From: Hyphomicrobiales bacterium
Lineage (GTDB): Bacteria > Pseudomonadota > Alphaproteobacteria > Rhizobiales > Xanthobacteraceae
Reading direction: 5' to 3'
DNA length: 15,169 nt
Assembly (NCBI GenBank): GCA_016201085.1
Contig: JACQDO010000016.1
Location: 1-15,169, forward strand
A program made the position numbers and the translations under genes. The notes under the pieces are model-generated. The model was not told the origin of the DNA and searched no databases. It saw only the letters and a list, made by a program, of their open reading frames with translations. Below are positions 1 through 8,134 of the stretch, piece after piece. Each line of letters begins with the position of its first letter. Within the stretch, counting starts at the first letter, position 1.

Positions 1-113
1 CGCTCGCTTCCGGCTACGCCGGCATCGACAACCCGCTGTTCTACCGCGACAACACCATGATGCTGCTCGGCGACGCCAAGAAAATGACCGAGAGCATCGT
101 CAAGGCGACGTAA
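1..113 (+). CDS. pntB: NAD(P) transhydrogenase subunit beta, C-terminal end (partial)
   Basis: The last 36 codons of an open frame enter from the left edge and stop at TAA 111-113. The peptide contains [20 protein letters not shown] and continues with GDAKK and a short helical end. This is the highly conserved C-terminus of PntB, the beta subunit whose NADP(H)-binding domain III closes the protein. PntAB is an inner-membrane enzyme that uses the proton gradient to move hydride from NADH to NADP+. Only the tail is visible, so nothing can be said about the rest of the gene or about pntA, which normally lies upstream. A strong terminator follows at 145-171, so the next operon is probably transcribed separately. 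Its position beside an NAD(P)-linked flavoprotein operon is of functional interest. Family identification is firm despite the short length. Confidence 0.9.
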   Translation, partial: LASGYAGIDNPLFYRDNTMMLLGDAKKMTESIVKAT

Positions 114-144
114 AATTGCGTAGCGGACACGAAGTTTGAAATTC

Positions 145-171
145 AATGGCCGGGGAAACTCCCCGGCCATT
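145..171 (+). terminator. Rho-independent terminator of the pnt operon
   Basis: An 11-bp perfect stem (AATGGCCGGGG at 145-155 and CCCCGGCCATT at 161-171) encloses the 5-base loop AAACT. The downstream side reads TTTTGCATTT, a T-rich tail. It lies 32 bases after the pntB stop. This is the clearest intrinsic terminator in the window. Confidence 0.88.
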
Positions 172-191
172 TTGCATTTAGATGTTCTTAA

Positions 192-207
192 TCAAGGGGT
201 TCCTTGA
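192..207. repeat. Short inverted repeat TCAAGG-N4-CCTTGA
   Basis: TCAAGG (192-197) and CCTTGA (202-207) are perfect inverted copies around GGTT. They sit between the pntB terminator and the FNR-type box. The site could be an operator for an unidentified regulator or a chance palindrome. There is no T-tract, so a terminator is unlikely. Confidence 0.3.
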
Positions 208-225
208 GCGATGTCGGGCGGCCAC

Positions 226-239
226 TTGATCCATCTCAA
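226..239 (+). promoter_or_regulatory. FNR/FixK/DNR-type box upstream of the 2-oxoacid oxidoreductase operon
   Basis: TTGATCCATCTCAA matches TTGA-N6-TCAA, the shared core recognised by FNR-family activators. Its centre is 232.5. An activator bound at -41.5 would place the transcript start near 274, just past a weak -10-like TTTAAC (259-264) and about 29 bases before the ATG at 303. The arrangement suggests induction under low oxygen or by nitrate/NO. The -10 assignment is weak. The box itself is a clean match. Confidence 0.6.
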
Positions 240-302
240 GGCGGATTTCAACGATCGTTTTAACTGTTTTCTCGCTGCTTGCAGATCACACGGGGTGAAT
301 CA

Positions 303-3300
303 ATGAACGCCAAATATCCCGGGATTCTAAACGTCATTCATGGAAACGGAGCCATCGCCGAGGTGATGGGCCATGTGTGCGGCGGGGTCATCGGTTATCC
401 GATCACTCCTTCGACGGAAATTTCGGAAATCTACGAGGCGTTTCGATCGAGCGGCGGCTGCAATGTTTGGGACAAGCACCCGTTCTTTTTCGAGCCGGAA
501 GGCGAACACTCCGCGCAGAGCGGCGCGCTCGGCGCGGCGCTGACCGGCGGCAAATACGTTTCCAACGCCTCATCCAGCCAAGGCATCCTGTACGGGCTGG
601 AATCGCATTACGTCACCGTCGGCAAGAAAGTCGGCGGCTTCGTGTTGCATGTGGCGGCCCGCGTCGTCTCCAAGCATTCCCTAAACGTGATGGCCGGTCA
701 TGACGACGTCTACGCGCTGCTGCAATCCGGTTACACGATCCTGTTCGGCAGCAATCCGCAGGAAGCGGCCGATCTCGCCGCGATCTCCTACAAGCTCAGC
801 GCGCTGTCGTTGATTCCGGTCGCCAACGCCATGGACGGCTTCGCCACTAGCCACATGCTGTCGGAAGCCTTGATGCCCGAACCGGAATTGCTGCGGGAAT
901 TCCTCGGCGATCCGACAGGCCGCATCAAATCTCCCACGGTGGCGCAGGAAATGCTGTTCGGCGCCAAAGGCCGCGTGTTCCAGTTGCAGCGATATATTGC
1001 ACGGCATCAGAACGACTTCATGCCGAGCGACCTGAAGAACGTGAAAGCGTTTCTCGATAAAACCGCGGACGGCATCGAGCGCGACAACGATGGCGCGCTG
1101 ATCGAGCAGACGCTCGCCTGGATTCCCGAGGAGTTGCGCGGTCAATGGCATCGCCAGTGGATCAACGCCCACGAAAAGGGCACGCGCCAACTCGTTCCCG
1201 CGCTGGTCGACGTGCACAATCCGGGTCTCACCGGCGGCGTGCAGAACCAGCCCGACTTCCAGGCCGGCTCGGCCGACCACCGCACGCATTTCGTCAACGA
1301 GGTGCCGCGTTTCGCCCGCGAGGTGATGCGGGAATATTCCGCGCTGACCGGCCGCGAATACGGCCCGATCAAGACCTTCATGTGCGACGACGCCGAAACC
1401 GTGATGATCGGCCTCGGCTCGGTCACCGACGACGCCGAGGCGGTCGCGACCTATCTGCGCGGCAAGGGCAAGAAAGTCGGCGTCATCTCGGTCAAGCTGC
1501 TGCAACCGTTCCCGGAAGCCGAAGTTGTCGCGGCCCTGATCGGCAAGAAGGCGGTCACCGTGCTGGAGCGCTCGGACGTCACCGCCTTGACCGGCATGGT
1601 GACGCAAGCCTTGTTCAAGGCGTGCGAAAACGCCGACAGCATCCGCCATCCCGGTATCCCGGCGCTCAAGAAAGTGCCGAAGATCACCACCGCGATCTTC
1701 GGTCTAGGCGCCCATGATTTGCAGCCGCGTCACCTGATCGCGGCCTACAAGAACATGGAGACGCGCAACGTCCCGTTCGTCTATCTCGGTTCGCAGTTCT
1801 TTGCCAAGGATCCGTCGCCGCGCTTGGCCGCATTGCAGGAAAGGCTGAAGGCCGCCTATCCGGAAACCGAGCTGATGGCTCTGGAGACCGAGCCGAACCC
1901 CAGTCTGCTGCCGAAATCCGCGTTCCGCGTCCGCTTCCACTCCGTGGGCGGCTACGGCACGATCGCCGCCGGCAAGCTGCTGACCGACATCCTGGCCGGC
2001 GTGCTCGATCTGCATTCGAAGTCGTCGCCGAAATACGGATCGGAGAAGAGCGGCGCGCCGACCAATTATTACATCACGCTGAGCCCCGAGCCGGTGCTGC
2101 TCACCAACGCCGAGCTGGAAGACGTCGAGATCGTCGTTTCGCCGGATCACCGTGTGTTCAGCCACTCCAATCCGCTGCGCGGGCTGGTCGCGGGCGGCAC
2201 CTTCATCCTGCAATCGCAGCTTTCGCCCATCGAGGTTTGGCAGGAATTGCCGGCGCAGGCGCGCAAGACCATCCGCGACAAGAAAATCAACGTCTATGTC
2301 GTCGACGGCTTCGCGGTGGCCAAGCGGCACGCGCCGACGCCGGAGCTGGAAACCCGCATGATGGGCATCGCCTTCATCGGCGCGATCTGCGGGCATGTCG
2401 ACCGCATCTCGGCGGGCGCCTCGGAAGAGGCCATGTTGAAGAAGATTCAGCAGCAGATTTCCAAGAAGTTCGGCGCCAAGGGCGGCGCCGTCGTCGAAGG
2501 CAATATGGCGGTGATCCGCGAAGGGCTCGAGGCGACGCAGAAGCTCGACTACAACGATGCGGAATTCGTGCAGGCGGAAAAGACGCCGGCACGGGCGAAC
2601 GGCCGCGGCGTCGCGGTTTCGGCGGCGATGTGCCGCGCGGCCGGGCCGTCAGCGAGCGCCGGATTCCTCGACCGCGACTACTACGAAGACATGATGGCCG
2701 CGCCGTTCCGCGACGGCACCATCGCCGAAGCGCCAGTGCTGCCCGGCACCGGCCTGTTCATGCCGGCGGGAAGTGCCGCGTTCAAGGACAAGGGCATGTT
2801 CCGGCGCGATGTGCCGGAATTCATCGCCGAGCTGTGCACCGGCTGCATGGAATGCGCGCTGGTCTGCCCGGATGCGGCGATCCCGAACACGGTTCATGAC
2901 ATCCGCGACCTGCTGCTCACCACCATCGGCCAGCTCGATATCGCGGAGGCGCAACGCGAAGCGCTGCGCGGTCAGGTGCATGCGCTCAACGACGCGGTGC
3001 GCGAAATCTATCGGAACGAGAAGGAGCCCAAGCCGTTCCACCAGATCGTGGCGGCGGCGGCGGACGCGCTCGACATCGACGACGCCGTGCTGCGCCGCAA
3101 TCTCGGCAAGATGGCCAATGCCCTGATGGCGTTCCCGGTCGCCAAGACGCGGCCGTTCTTCGACGCCATGGAGAAGGCGACTCCCGGCAGCGGCGGGCTT
3201 TATTCGGTCGCGATCGATCCGTGGAAGTGCACCGGTTGTCTCGAGTGTATCGACGTCTGCGGACCGCATGCGTTGGTCGAACATGAACAGGACGCAGGCC

Positions 3301-5285
3301 TGCTCGAAACGCTGCAAACGCGGTTCGAATTCCTCAGCCGGACGGCCAATACGCCGGCCCGCTTTGTCGATGGCGCAACCAAGCCCGACGGCGAGACCAA
3401 GCGGCTGATGCTCGATCGCAACAATTATTATGCGACGACCGGCGGTCATGGCGCATGCCGCGGCTGCGGCGAGGTCACCGCCATCCGCCTCGTCACCGGC
3501 GCCAATCATGCGATCCATGATAGGCGGCGCAAGGAGCATATCCGCGAGGTGGAAAGTCTGATCGAGCAGCTGAACGCCAAGCTGCCGACGGTGCAGAACA
3601 GCGAGCAGGATCCGAAGCGTCGCGAGCGCATTGCGCAAACCATCGCCACGCTGGAGAAGCGGCTGTACCTGCTCGAGAGCGGTCCGAGCGGCAACGGCCC
3701 GGCCTCAACGGTGATCGCCAACGCCACCGGCTGCAGCAGCGTGTACGCCTCGACCTTCCCGTTCAATCCGTACCACGACCCGTGGGTCAACAGCCTGTTC
3801 CAGGACACGCCCGCGGTCGCCAAGGGGATATTCGAGGGGCTGTGCGCGGAGGCGAGCGGCGATATCGCGGCCTTGCGTATCGCCAAGCTCGAACTCGATA
3901 ACGACTACGACCCGCAGGTGCACGACCGGTTCTTCCGGCTGTTCGGATGGGCGCAGTTCACCCCCGAGGAGTTGGGCCTGCTGCCGACCGTGATCAGCAT
4001 GGGCGGCGACGGCGCCACCTACGATATCGGGTTCGGTGCGCTGTCACGGCTATTGAGCACGACCACGCCGATCAAGGTCGTGGTGCTCAATACCGGCGGG
4101 TATTCGAACACCGGCGGGCAGGCCTCGACCGCGAGCTTGACCGGCCAGGACTCCGATCTCAGCCGCTTCGGCTCCGCCCATAAGGGCAAGCAAGAAGACC
4201 GCAAGGAGCTGGCGCTTATTTCCGCGTTCCACCCGAACGTATTGGTGGTGCAGACCTGCACGGCACTGCAGGGGCACTTCATGAAAAACGTCATGGAGTA
4301 CCTGAACCACAACGATTCACCGGCGGTGCTCGACGTTTACGCGCCCTGTCAGCCGGAGCATGGTATCGCGGATTCAGCCGGGAGCCGGCACGCCCGCATG
4401 GCGGTGGAAAGCCGCATGAACCCGGTGTTCGTGCACAATCCGCGCCTCGGCGGAAATCTGCACGGACGGTTCTCGCTCGACGGCAATCCGGACGCCGGCA
4501 AGGACTGGACCACCAATGCGATCGAATACGTCGAGGACGGTGCCACCAAGCTATTGGAGGCGCCGCTGACGCCGGCGGACTTCGCGGTGACCGAAGGCCG
4601 GTTCAAGAAGCAGTTCCGTACTCTCGCCGCCAATGCCGTCGGCGTGCCGGTGCACGAGTATATCGACCTGAGCGCGATCGATCGCGACGGCAAGACGCCG
4701 TTCATCTGGTCGACCGACGACGACAAGAAGCTGATCAAGCTGGAAGTGTCGCAGACGCTCATCCACCTGGTCGAGGAACGCCGCAAGTACTGGCGGACCC
4801 TGCAATATCTCAGCGGACTCGATGTCGCGAAGCTCGATGCGGATCACCACGCCGAGCTGGAAGCCCTGCAGCACCGATATAAGGAATCGATGGAAGCGCG
4901 TGAATCCTCGATCGACTCGATCGCGCGCGCGATGTCGGAGCTCGCCGCTTCGTCCAACGCGCCGCCGTCCAACGGTTTTGCGGCGGCGTTGATGTCGGGC
5001 GGGGGGGCTGCGGCAGCGCCGGCGGCGCCAACTGCTACGACCAATGGCTCGGCTCTGCTCACGCTCGCCGAGACGGACCTCGAGAAGTGCACCAACTGCA
5101 AGACCTGCTATCAGGACATGAGCGAACTGTTCGAGAAGACCCGGATCGTCGTCGACGGCACGGCCAAGGAAGTGGCTCACCTCATTCCGGGGGCGCTCGA
5201 ACACCTCAAGATCACGCCGGAGTTGAGGGCCAAGGCCGCCCGTGTTGCTGCCAACTGCGACGCGGAGATCATCCATGCCCAATGA
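303..5285 (+). CDS. Giant single-chain 2-oxoacid:ferredoxin oxidoreductase (PFOR/NifJ type) with C-terminal ferredoxin-like domain
   Basis: Predicted to oxidise a 2-oxoacid (pyruvate or a relative) with CoA and thiamine diphosphate, giving acyl-CoA, CO2 and low-potential electrons, or to run in reverse; cytosolic. Domains appear in PFOR order. The N-terminal POR domain has YPITPS at 32-37, E68 in GEHSAQ and R120 in HVAAR. A domain II-like region follows to about 500, then a gamma domain at about 541-730. Two [4Fe-4S] motifs are C845-x2-C848-x2-C851-x3-C855 and C976/C979/C982/C986. In the TPP domain, C1052-x2-C1055, C1144 and C1349 match the proximal-cluster ligands, with GDG around D1236 and NTGGYSNTGGQ at 1263-1273. 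At 1660 aa it is far longer than typical PFOR (about 1170-1200). The surplus includes a helical insert between the two ferredoxin motifs, a charged coiled-coil insert at 1073-1125, an Ala/Gly linker near 1555-1585 and a terminal C1596-x2-C1599-x2-C1602...C1652 domain. The ATG at 303 is chosen because GGGGTGA precedes it; a TTG at 279 lacks a site. The next gene overlaps by 11 bases. The substrate cannot be read from sequence. Confidence 0.9.
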   Translation: MNAKYPGILNVIHGNGAIAEVMGHVCGGVIGYPITPSTEISEIYEAFRSSGGCNVWDKHPFFFEPEGEHSAQSGALGAALTGGKYVSNASSSQGILYGLESHYVTVGKKVGGFVLHVAARVVSKHSLNVMAGHDDVYALLQSGYTILFGSNPQEAADLAAISYKLSALSLIPVANAMDGFATSHMLSEALMPEPELLREFLGDPTGRIKSPTVAQEMLFGAKGRVFQLQRYIARHQNDFMPSDLKNVKAFLDKTADGIERDNDGALIEQTLAWIPEELRGQWHRQWINAHEKGTRQLVPALVDVHNPGLTGGVQNQPDFQAGSADHRTHFVNEVPRFAREVMREYSALTGREYGPIKTFMCDDAETVMIGLGSVTDDAEAVATYLRGKGKKVGVISVKLLQPFPEAEVVAALIGKKAVTVLERSDVTALTGMVTQALFKACENADSIRHPGIPALKKVPKITTAIFGLGAHDLQPRHLIAAYKNMETRNVPFVYLGSQFFAKDPSPRLAALQERLKAAYPETELMALETEPNPSLLPKSAFRVRFHSVGGYGTIAAGKLLTDILAGVLDLHSKSSPKYGSEKSGAPTNYYITLSPEPVLLTNAELEDVEIVVSPDHRVFSHSNPLRGLVAGGTFILQSQLSPIEVWQELPAQARKTIRDKKINVYVVDGFAVAKRHAPTPELETRMMGIAFIGAICGHVDRISAGASEEAMLKKIQQQISKKFGAKGGAVVEGNMAVIREGLEATQKLDYNDAEFVQAEKTPARANGRGVAVSAAMCRAAGPSASAGFLDRDYYEDMMAAPFRDGTIAEAPVLPGTGLFMPAGSAAFKDKGMFRRDVPEFIAELCTGCMECALVCPDAAIPNTVHDIRDLLLTTIGQLDIAEAQREALRGQVHALNDAVREIYRNEKEPKPFHQIVAAAADALDIDDAVLRRNLGKMANALMAFPVAKTRPFFDAMEKATPGSGGLYSVAIDPWKCTGCLECIDVCGPHALVEHEQDAGLLETLQTRFEFLSRTANTPARFVDGATKPDGETKRLMLDRNNYYATTGGHGACRGCGEVTAIRLVTGANHAIHDRRRKEHIREVESLIEQLNAKLPTVQNSEQDPKRRERIAQTIATLEKRLYLLESGPSGNGPASTVIANATGCSSVYASTFPFNPYHDPWVNSLFQDTPAVAKGIFEGLCAEASGDIAALRIAKLELDNDYDPQVHDRFFRLFGWAQFTPEELGLLPTVISMGGDGATYDIGFGALSRLLSTTTPIKVVVLNTGGYSNTGGQASTASLTGQDSDLSRFGSAHKGKQEDRKELALISAFHPNVLVVQTCTALQGHFMKNVMEYLNHNDSPAVLDVYAPCQPEHGIADSAGSRHARMAVESRMNPVFVHNPRLGGNLHGRFSLDGNPDAGKDWTTNAIEYVEDGATKLLEAPLTPADFAVTEGRFKKQFRTLAANAVGVPVHEYIDLSAIDRDGKTPFIWSTDDDKKLIKLEVSQTLIHLVEERRKYWRTLQYLSGLDVAKLDADHHAELEALQHRYKESMEARESSIDSIARAMSELAASSNAPPSNGFAAALMSGGGAAAAPAAPTATTNGSALLTLAETDLEKCTNCKTCYQDMSELFEKTRIVVDGTAKEVAHLIPGALEHLKITPELRAKAARVAANCDAEIIHAQ

Positions 5286-8115
5286 TGCCGCAGCGGGCGT
5301 CAAGCGCGACGATCTCGACCGCTATCGCCAGGCGAGCCGGGCGCTCGAGGTCTCGCAGAACGAGATCGAGGAGCTGGAACACAGCGAGGCCTTTGAGGTC
5401 TTCCAGAAACAGCTCGGGCTGCTGCGCAAGCGGCTGTTGAACAGCCCGCAGTCGCTGCGGCAGGTGTTCATCGACGACGGCACCCAGGCCATCGTCTGGG
5501 AGTTCAAGCAGAACGAGCTCGGCGGCAATTTCATCAAGACGCTGTGGAAACTGTTGCTGCGCGACGACGACATGAGCACGATCCTGATGCGATTCATCTG
5601 GGCCGTACCGCTCAAGTTCAAGCGCAAGTTCATCGCTGCGATCGATGCGCATCTGTCCGACCGCTATCCGATGTTCAAGGGACTATCGCAGAACTGGCCG
5701 GGACAGAACTTCATTCCGCCTTACGTGCGTCCCGCGGAGGAGCGGAAGAACGACTTCGAGCTCGTGACCATGGGCTATCTGGGCTATCTGACCCAGGGTT
5801 ACAGCCGGCGCGAGGTCGACCTGCTGGTCTGGCTCGAAGTGCTGCGCGACAAGCAGTGCGACGATCGTCCCTGCGAAGTCGGCGTGTGCAACGACAAGGG
5901 CAAGAGGACGGGCGGCTGTCCGGTGGCGATCCACATCCCGGAAATGCTGAACCTCCTCGGCCAGGGCAAGTTCAAGGACGCGCTCAAACTGATCCAGGAT
6001 TGCAACCCATTGCCGAATGTCACCGGCCGCGTCTGCCCGCAGGAACTGCAGTGCCAGGGCGTCTGCACCTTGACCGGCCGGCCGATCGAGATCGGCCAAC
6101 TCGAATGGTTCCTGCCCGAGCGCGAGCGCCAGCAGAATGAGGCGAACGGCGAAGACTTGGAAAGCTGGAAGAACTACGTCACCCCGTGGCAAAAGGCCGA
6201 CAAGCCGCCGATCGCGGTGGTCGGCTCCGGTCCCGCCGGCCTGATCAACGCCTATCTGTTGTCGACCGAAGGCTTCCCCGTCACGGTGTTCGAGGCCTTC
6301 CACGATCTCGGCGGCGTGCTGCGTTACGGCATCCCCGAATTCCGGCTGCCGAACTCGCTGATCGACGACGTGGTCGGCAAGATCGACCGGCTCGGCGGCA
6401 AGTTCGTGAAGAACTTCGTGGTCGGCAAGACGGCCACCATCCAGGACCTCAAGGATGCGGGCTTCTGGAAGATTTTCGTCGGCACCGGCGCTGGCCTTCC
6501 GCGCTTCATGAACGTGCCGGGCGAACATCTCAACGGCGTGATGTCGGCCAACGAATTCCTCACCCGCGTGAATCTCATGCAGGCTCGGATGGAGGACTAC
6601 GAAACGCCGCTGCCGATCGTGAAGGACAAGCACGTCATCGTCATCGGCGGCGGCAACACCGCGATGGACGCGGCGCGCACCTCAAAGCGCCTCGGCGCCA
6701 AGGTGACCATCGTCTACCGCCGTACCAAGAAGGAGATGCCGACGCGCGTCGAGGAACTGCATCACGCGCTGGAGGAGGGCATCGACCTGGCGGTGTTGCG
6801 GGCGCCGCGCGAGTTCGTCAGCGGCGGCGAGCACCATGTCTGTCACGCTGTCCTCGACATCATGGAACTGGGTCCGCCCGACGCTTCGCGACGCCGCGCC
6901 CCGGTTGCCACCGGAAAAACCGAGACGATGGCGGTCGATCTGGTGATCATGGCGCTCGGCAACGATTCCAACCCGATCATCAAGGACTCCGAACCGCGCA
7001 TCAAAACCTCGAAGTGGGGCACGCTCCTCATTGAAAATGGTGCGGAGACGACCCTGAAGAACGTCTACTCGGGCGGTGACGCCACGCGCGGCGGTTCGAC
7101 GGCCATCAATGCGGCCGGCGACGGCAAGGCGGCGGCGGAGCAGATCGCCCGCGAGATTCCCTTCACCATTGCCGAGATCAAGGGCCAGGTCGCCCGGGCC
7201 GCCGCTTATACCGCGCAGGGACAGACCGCGTTCATGATCGTCAAGCGCACCGAACTAACGAGCGGCATCGTGGAGATTTCGGTCAAGGCGCCGGTGGTTG
7301 CCAAGTCGGCCCGGGCCGGACAATTCGTTCGCGTGCTGGCGGAGCCGAAGGGCGAGCTCATTCCGCTCACCTTGGCCGACTGGGACGCCAAGGCGGGCAC
7401 CATCGACCTCGTCATCCAGGCCATGGGCACCAGCACCATCAGCATGAACAAGATGGCGGTCGGCGAAGCTTTCGCCGGCATCGCCGGTCCGCTCGGCCAG
7501 GCGAGCAAGCTGCACCGCTACGAAGGCAACCAGACCGTGGTGTTCGTCGCCGGCGGCGTCGGGCTGCCGCCGGTCTACCCGATCATGCGGGCGCATCTAG
7601 AGCTGGGCAATCACGTCACTTTGATCGCCGGTTTCCGCAGCGCCAACCTGCTGTTCTGGACCGGCAAGGGCGAACGCGTTGACCGGCTGCAGCAGCAGTT
7701 TCCCGCGACGTTGGAGGTGATCTACGCCAGCAATGACGGCACTTTCGGCATCAAGGGCTTCGTCACCGGCCCATTGGAAGAGCTGCTGAAGAAGAACCAG
7801 GCCGGCCAAGGCCGCAAGATTGCCGAGGTGGTGGCCATCGGCCCGCCGCTGATGATGCGGGCGGTCAGCGATCTGACCAGGCCTTTTGCCGTGCCGACCG
7901 TCGCCAGCCTGAATTCGATCATGGTCGATGCCACCGGCATGTGCGGCGCCTGTATGGTGCCGGTGACGCTGGACGGCAAGATGGTGCGCAAGCACGCCTG
8001 CATCGACGGGCCGGAAATCGACGGGCATATCATCGATTGGGACAAGTTCCTGCCGCGCTTCAACCAGTTCAAGACGCAGGAGCAGGATAGCCGGGTGAAG
8101 CACGGCTTGGCCTGA
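5275..8115 (+). CDS. Fused NfnL-NfnS-like iron-sulfur flavoprotein (ferredoxin:NAD(P) transhydrogenase / GltD-like)
   Basis: Predicted to exchange electrons between the ferredoxin sites of the preceding enzyme and NAD(P). Residues 1-190 are an extension I do not recognise. Residues 190-640 are GltD/NfnL-like. Cysteines 195, 200, 205, 215, 254, 260 and 264 form two cluster motifs, with C243 nearby, and E277 in IGQLEWF sits where NfnL and dihydropyrimidine dehydrogenase use Glu/Gln as a cluster ligand. A FAD motif is G317-x-G319-x2-G322. The nucleotide motif GGGNTAMD (458-465) is followed by YRRTKKEMP, typical of NADP(H) binding. Residues about 650-946 are NfnS/PyrK-like: AGQF near 681, a flavin motif IPLTLAD, GGVG at 760-763, and a [2Fe-2S] motif D885-x4-C890-x2-C893-x15-C909 with Asp in the first ligand place, as in NfnS. 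In bifurcating Nfn these are two separate chains. The ATG at 5275 has GGAG seven bases upstream and lies inside the previous gene, so translation is coupled. Whether it bifurcates is inference. Confidence 0.88.
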   Translation: MPNDAAAGVKRDDLDRYRQASRALEVSQNEIEELEHSEAFEVFQKQLGLLRKRLLNSPQSLRQVFIDDGTQAIVWEFKQNELGGNFIKTLWKLLLRDDDMSTILMRFIWAVPLKFKRKFIAAIDAHLSDRYPMFKGLSQNWPGQNFIPPYVRPAEERKNDFELVTMGYLGYLTQGYSRREVDLLVWLEVLRDKQCDDRPCEVGVCNDKGKRTGGCPVAIHIPEMLNLLGQGKFKDALKLIQDCNPLPNVTGRVCPQELQCQGVCTLTGRPIEIGQLEWFLPERERQQNEANGEDLESWKNYVTPWQKADKPPIAVVGSGPAGLINAYLLSTEGFPVTVFEAFHDLGGVLRYGIPEFRLPNSLIDDVVGKIDRLGGKFVKNFVVGKTATIQDLKDAGFWKIFVGTGAGLPRFMNVPGEHLNGVMSANEFLTRVNLMQARMEDYETPLPIVKDKHVIVIGGGNTAMDAARTSKRLGAKVTIVYRRTKKEMPTRVEELHHALEEGIDLAVLRAPREFVSGGEHHVCHAVLDIMELGPPDASRRRAPVATGKTETMAVDLVIMALGNDSNPIIKDSEPRIKTSKWGTLLIENGAETTLKNVYSGGDATRGGSTAINAAGDGKAAAEQIAREIPFTIAEIKGQVARAAAYTAQGQTAFMIVKRTELTSGIVEISVKAPVVAKSARAGQFVRVLAEPKGELIPLTLADWDAKAGTIDLVIQAMGTSTISMNKMAVGEAFAGIAGPLGQASKLHRYEGNQTVVFVAGGVGLPPVYPIMRAHLELGNHVTLIAGFRSANLLFWTGKGERVDRLQQQFPATLEVIYASNDGTFGIKGFVTGPLEELLKKNQAGQGRKIAEVVAIGPPLMMRAVSDLTRPFAVPTVASLNSIMVDATGMCGACMVPVTLDGKMVRKHACIDGPEIDGHIIDWDKFLPRFNQFKTQEQDSRVKHGLA

Positions 8116-8120
8116 ATCGG

Positions 8121-8134
8121 TTGACCCAGGTCAA
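8121..8134 (+). promoter_or_regulatory. FNR/FixK/DNR-type box upstream of the DUF6455 gene
   Basis: TTGACCCAGGTCAA is a perfect 5+5 inverted repeat (TTGAC-N4-GTCAA) and a full match to TTGA-N6-TCAA. It begins 6 bases after the stop of the flavoprotein gene, and its centre lies 60.5 bases before the DUF6455 start. A -41.5 placement would give a transcript start near 8169. I see no good -10 there, so the exact promoter is unresolved. It would allow the downstream genes to be expressed independently of the upstream operon. Confidence 0.65.

Noticed and set aside
279..302. TTG at 279 as start of the PFOR gene
   Set aside because: No Shine-Dalgarno sequence, and only about 5 bases after the transcript start predicted from the FNR-type box. 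ATG 303 has GGGGTGA at good spacing and matches the beginning of the domain.
2649..3638. Minus-strand open frame of about 330 codons opposite the PFOR gene, with similar ones at 681-1649 and 13956-14840
   Set aside because: Same shadow-frame composition, no ribosome binding site or recognisable motif, fully inside well-supported genes.
5275..8115. Simple glutamate synthase small subunit (gltD)
   Set aside because: There is no large subunit nearby, and the C-terminal 300 residues form an NfnS/PyrK-type [2Fe-2S] flavoprotein module absent from GltD.
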